The position numbers and the translations under genes were made by a program. Below, piece after piece: positions 63,267 through 64,000 of a DNA stretch of 64,000 nucleotides. Position 1 is the first letter of the stretch. Each line of letters opens with the position of its first letter. Under the pieces are notes generated by a model. The model was not told the origin of the DNA. It saw only the letters and a list, made by a program, of their open reading frames with translations, and searched no databases. Source of the DNA: Dama dama (taxonomy: Eukaryota; Chordata; Mammalia; Artiodactyla; Cervidae). Where the stretch lies: the NCBI RefSeq assembly GCF_033118175.1, contig NC_083714.1:682001-746000 (forward strand), given 5' to 3'.

Positions 63267-64000
63267 CATGAAGCGGTGTTGAAAAACATGAAGAGTCTGA
63301 AAAGGTGTGAAAAATATGAAGAGCTTCAAATGGTGTGAAATACATGAGGACCTTGAAATGGTCTGAGAAACCGGAGGAGCATGAAATCTTGTTGAAAAAC
63401 ATGAAGAGCCTGAAAACGTGTGAAAATTATGAAGAGCTTCAAAAGGTGTGAAATATATGAAGAGCTTCAAAAGGTGTCAAAAATGAGATGAGCATGAAAT
63501 GGTCTGAAAGATAGGAGGGGCATGAAGCGGTGTTCAAAAATATGAAGAGCCTGGAATGGTGTGAAAAATATGAGAGCCCCAAAACGTGTCAAAAGTATGA
63601 GGAGCATGAAACGGTGTGAAAAACATGAAGAGCCTGAAAAGGTGTGAGAAATAGAACGGCTTCAAAAGGTGTGAAAAATATGCGGAGCCTGAAACGGTCT
63701 GAAAAATAGGAGGAGCATGAAGTGGTGTTGAAAAACATGAAGAGCCTGAAAAGGTGTAAGAAATAGAACGGCTTCAAAAGGTGTGAAAAATATGAGGAGC
63801 ATGAAACGGTCTGAAAAATAGGAAGAGCATGAAGCGGTGTTTAAAAACATGAAGAGCCTGAAAAGGTGTGAAAAATATGAAGAGCTTCAAAAGGTTTGAA
63901 ATATATGAAGAGCATGGAACGGTCTGAAAAATAGGAGGAGGATAAAGAGGTGTTCAAAAAAATGAAGAGCCTGAAAAGGGGTGACAAATATGAAGAGCTT
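63267..64000 (+). repeat. Start of a further related segment
   Basis: About 63267-63540 follows the 56180-56460 and 60573-60850 segments, with AATCTTGTTGAAAAACATG and GAAAGATAGGAGG. After that the monomers diverge, with the unusual AGAAATAGAACGGCTTC near 63648 and again near 63764. The array continues beyond the window end. Confidence 0.75.

Larger units (their letters stand above)
1..64000 (+). repeat. Satellite array, 113-bp monomer built from four 28-bp subunits
   Basis: The entire window consists of head-to-tail copies of a 113-bp monomer. Each monomer is an ordered set of four subunits, A-B-C-D, of 28, 28, 29 and 28 bp. Subunit A carries GAAGAGCTTC and ends GGTGTCAAAAATAT. B carries GAGGAGCATGAAACGG and ends TCTGAAAAATAG. 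C carries GAGGAGCATGAAGCGG and ends TGTTGAAAAACAT. D carries GAAGAGCCTGAAAAGG and ends TGTGAAAAATAT. All monomers I followed share one orientation; no inverted block or unrelated insertion was seen. The array runs off both window ends, so its true length is unknown. Long hierarchical satellites of this kind are typical of eukaryotic heterochromatin; the chromosomal location and species are not visible here. No function is claimed. Confidence 0.97.

Noticed and set aside
1..64000. A CRISPR array, suggested by regular repeats of about 28 bp
   Set aside because: The 28-bp units are contiguous and related to each other; there are no unique spacers, no leader and no cas genes.
1..64000. Zinc-finger-like or other protein repeat encoded by a 28-unit period
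   Set aside because: The period is 28 bp, not 28 codons (84 bp), and no Cys/His spacing pattern is seen in translations.
1..64000. TATA-like AAAAATAT strings as promoters
   Set aside because: They occur two or more times per monomer as part of A and D subunits, with no other promoter context.

Overview
The whole 64 kb window is one head-to-tail satellite array. I found no protein-coding gene, RNA gene, mobile element, CRISPR array or single-copy stretch on either strand. The basic unit is a roughly 28-bp purine-rich subunit. Four related subunit types (called A, B, C and D here) follow each other in fixed order and form a 113-bp monomer (28+28+29+28). A perfect consensus copy lies at 44030-44142. 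Every monomer I followed has the same orientation. The plus strand is purine-rich: a hand count of the consensus monomer gives A 49, G 33, C 11, T 20, which is about 73% purine and 39% G+C.

Above the monomer there is a multi-kilobase higher-order layer, recognised from private variants that recur in the same order. (1) An H family of long units starts at positions 1, 17165, 24484 and 30060, and a partial unit ends at 17164. Unit lengths differ (7319 bp for H1, 5576 bp for H2) because each carries its own internal duplications. The segment 1-7935 recurs at about 30060-39969, interrupted by an extra reiterated block. (2) 7936-14790 and 39970-45500 are more diverged monomer tracts with only local duplications. 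(3) 45500-50100 is a subfamily with its own markers, present in three rearranged copies. (4) 54480-58873 and 58874-63266 are two nearly identical 4393/4394-bp tandem units, followed by the start of related sequence to the window end.

The organism cannot be named from this sequence. A long hierarchical satellite of this kind points to a eukaryotic chromosome, probably heterochromatin such as pericentromeric, subtelomeric or sex-chromosome DNA. The two CpG sites of the monomer vary repeatedly to TpG or CpA, which suggests a genome with CpG methylation (many vertebrates, plants and some invertebrates). This is inference.

No genes work together here. The biology on show is array evolution: unequal exchange at 28-bp, 113-bp and multi-kb scales, and a mosaic H unit (H3) whose left part matches H2 and whose right part matches H0. 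The many minus-strand open frames of about 60-190 codons are by-products of the purine-rich repeat.
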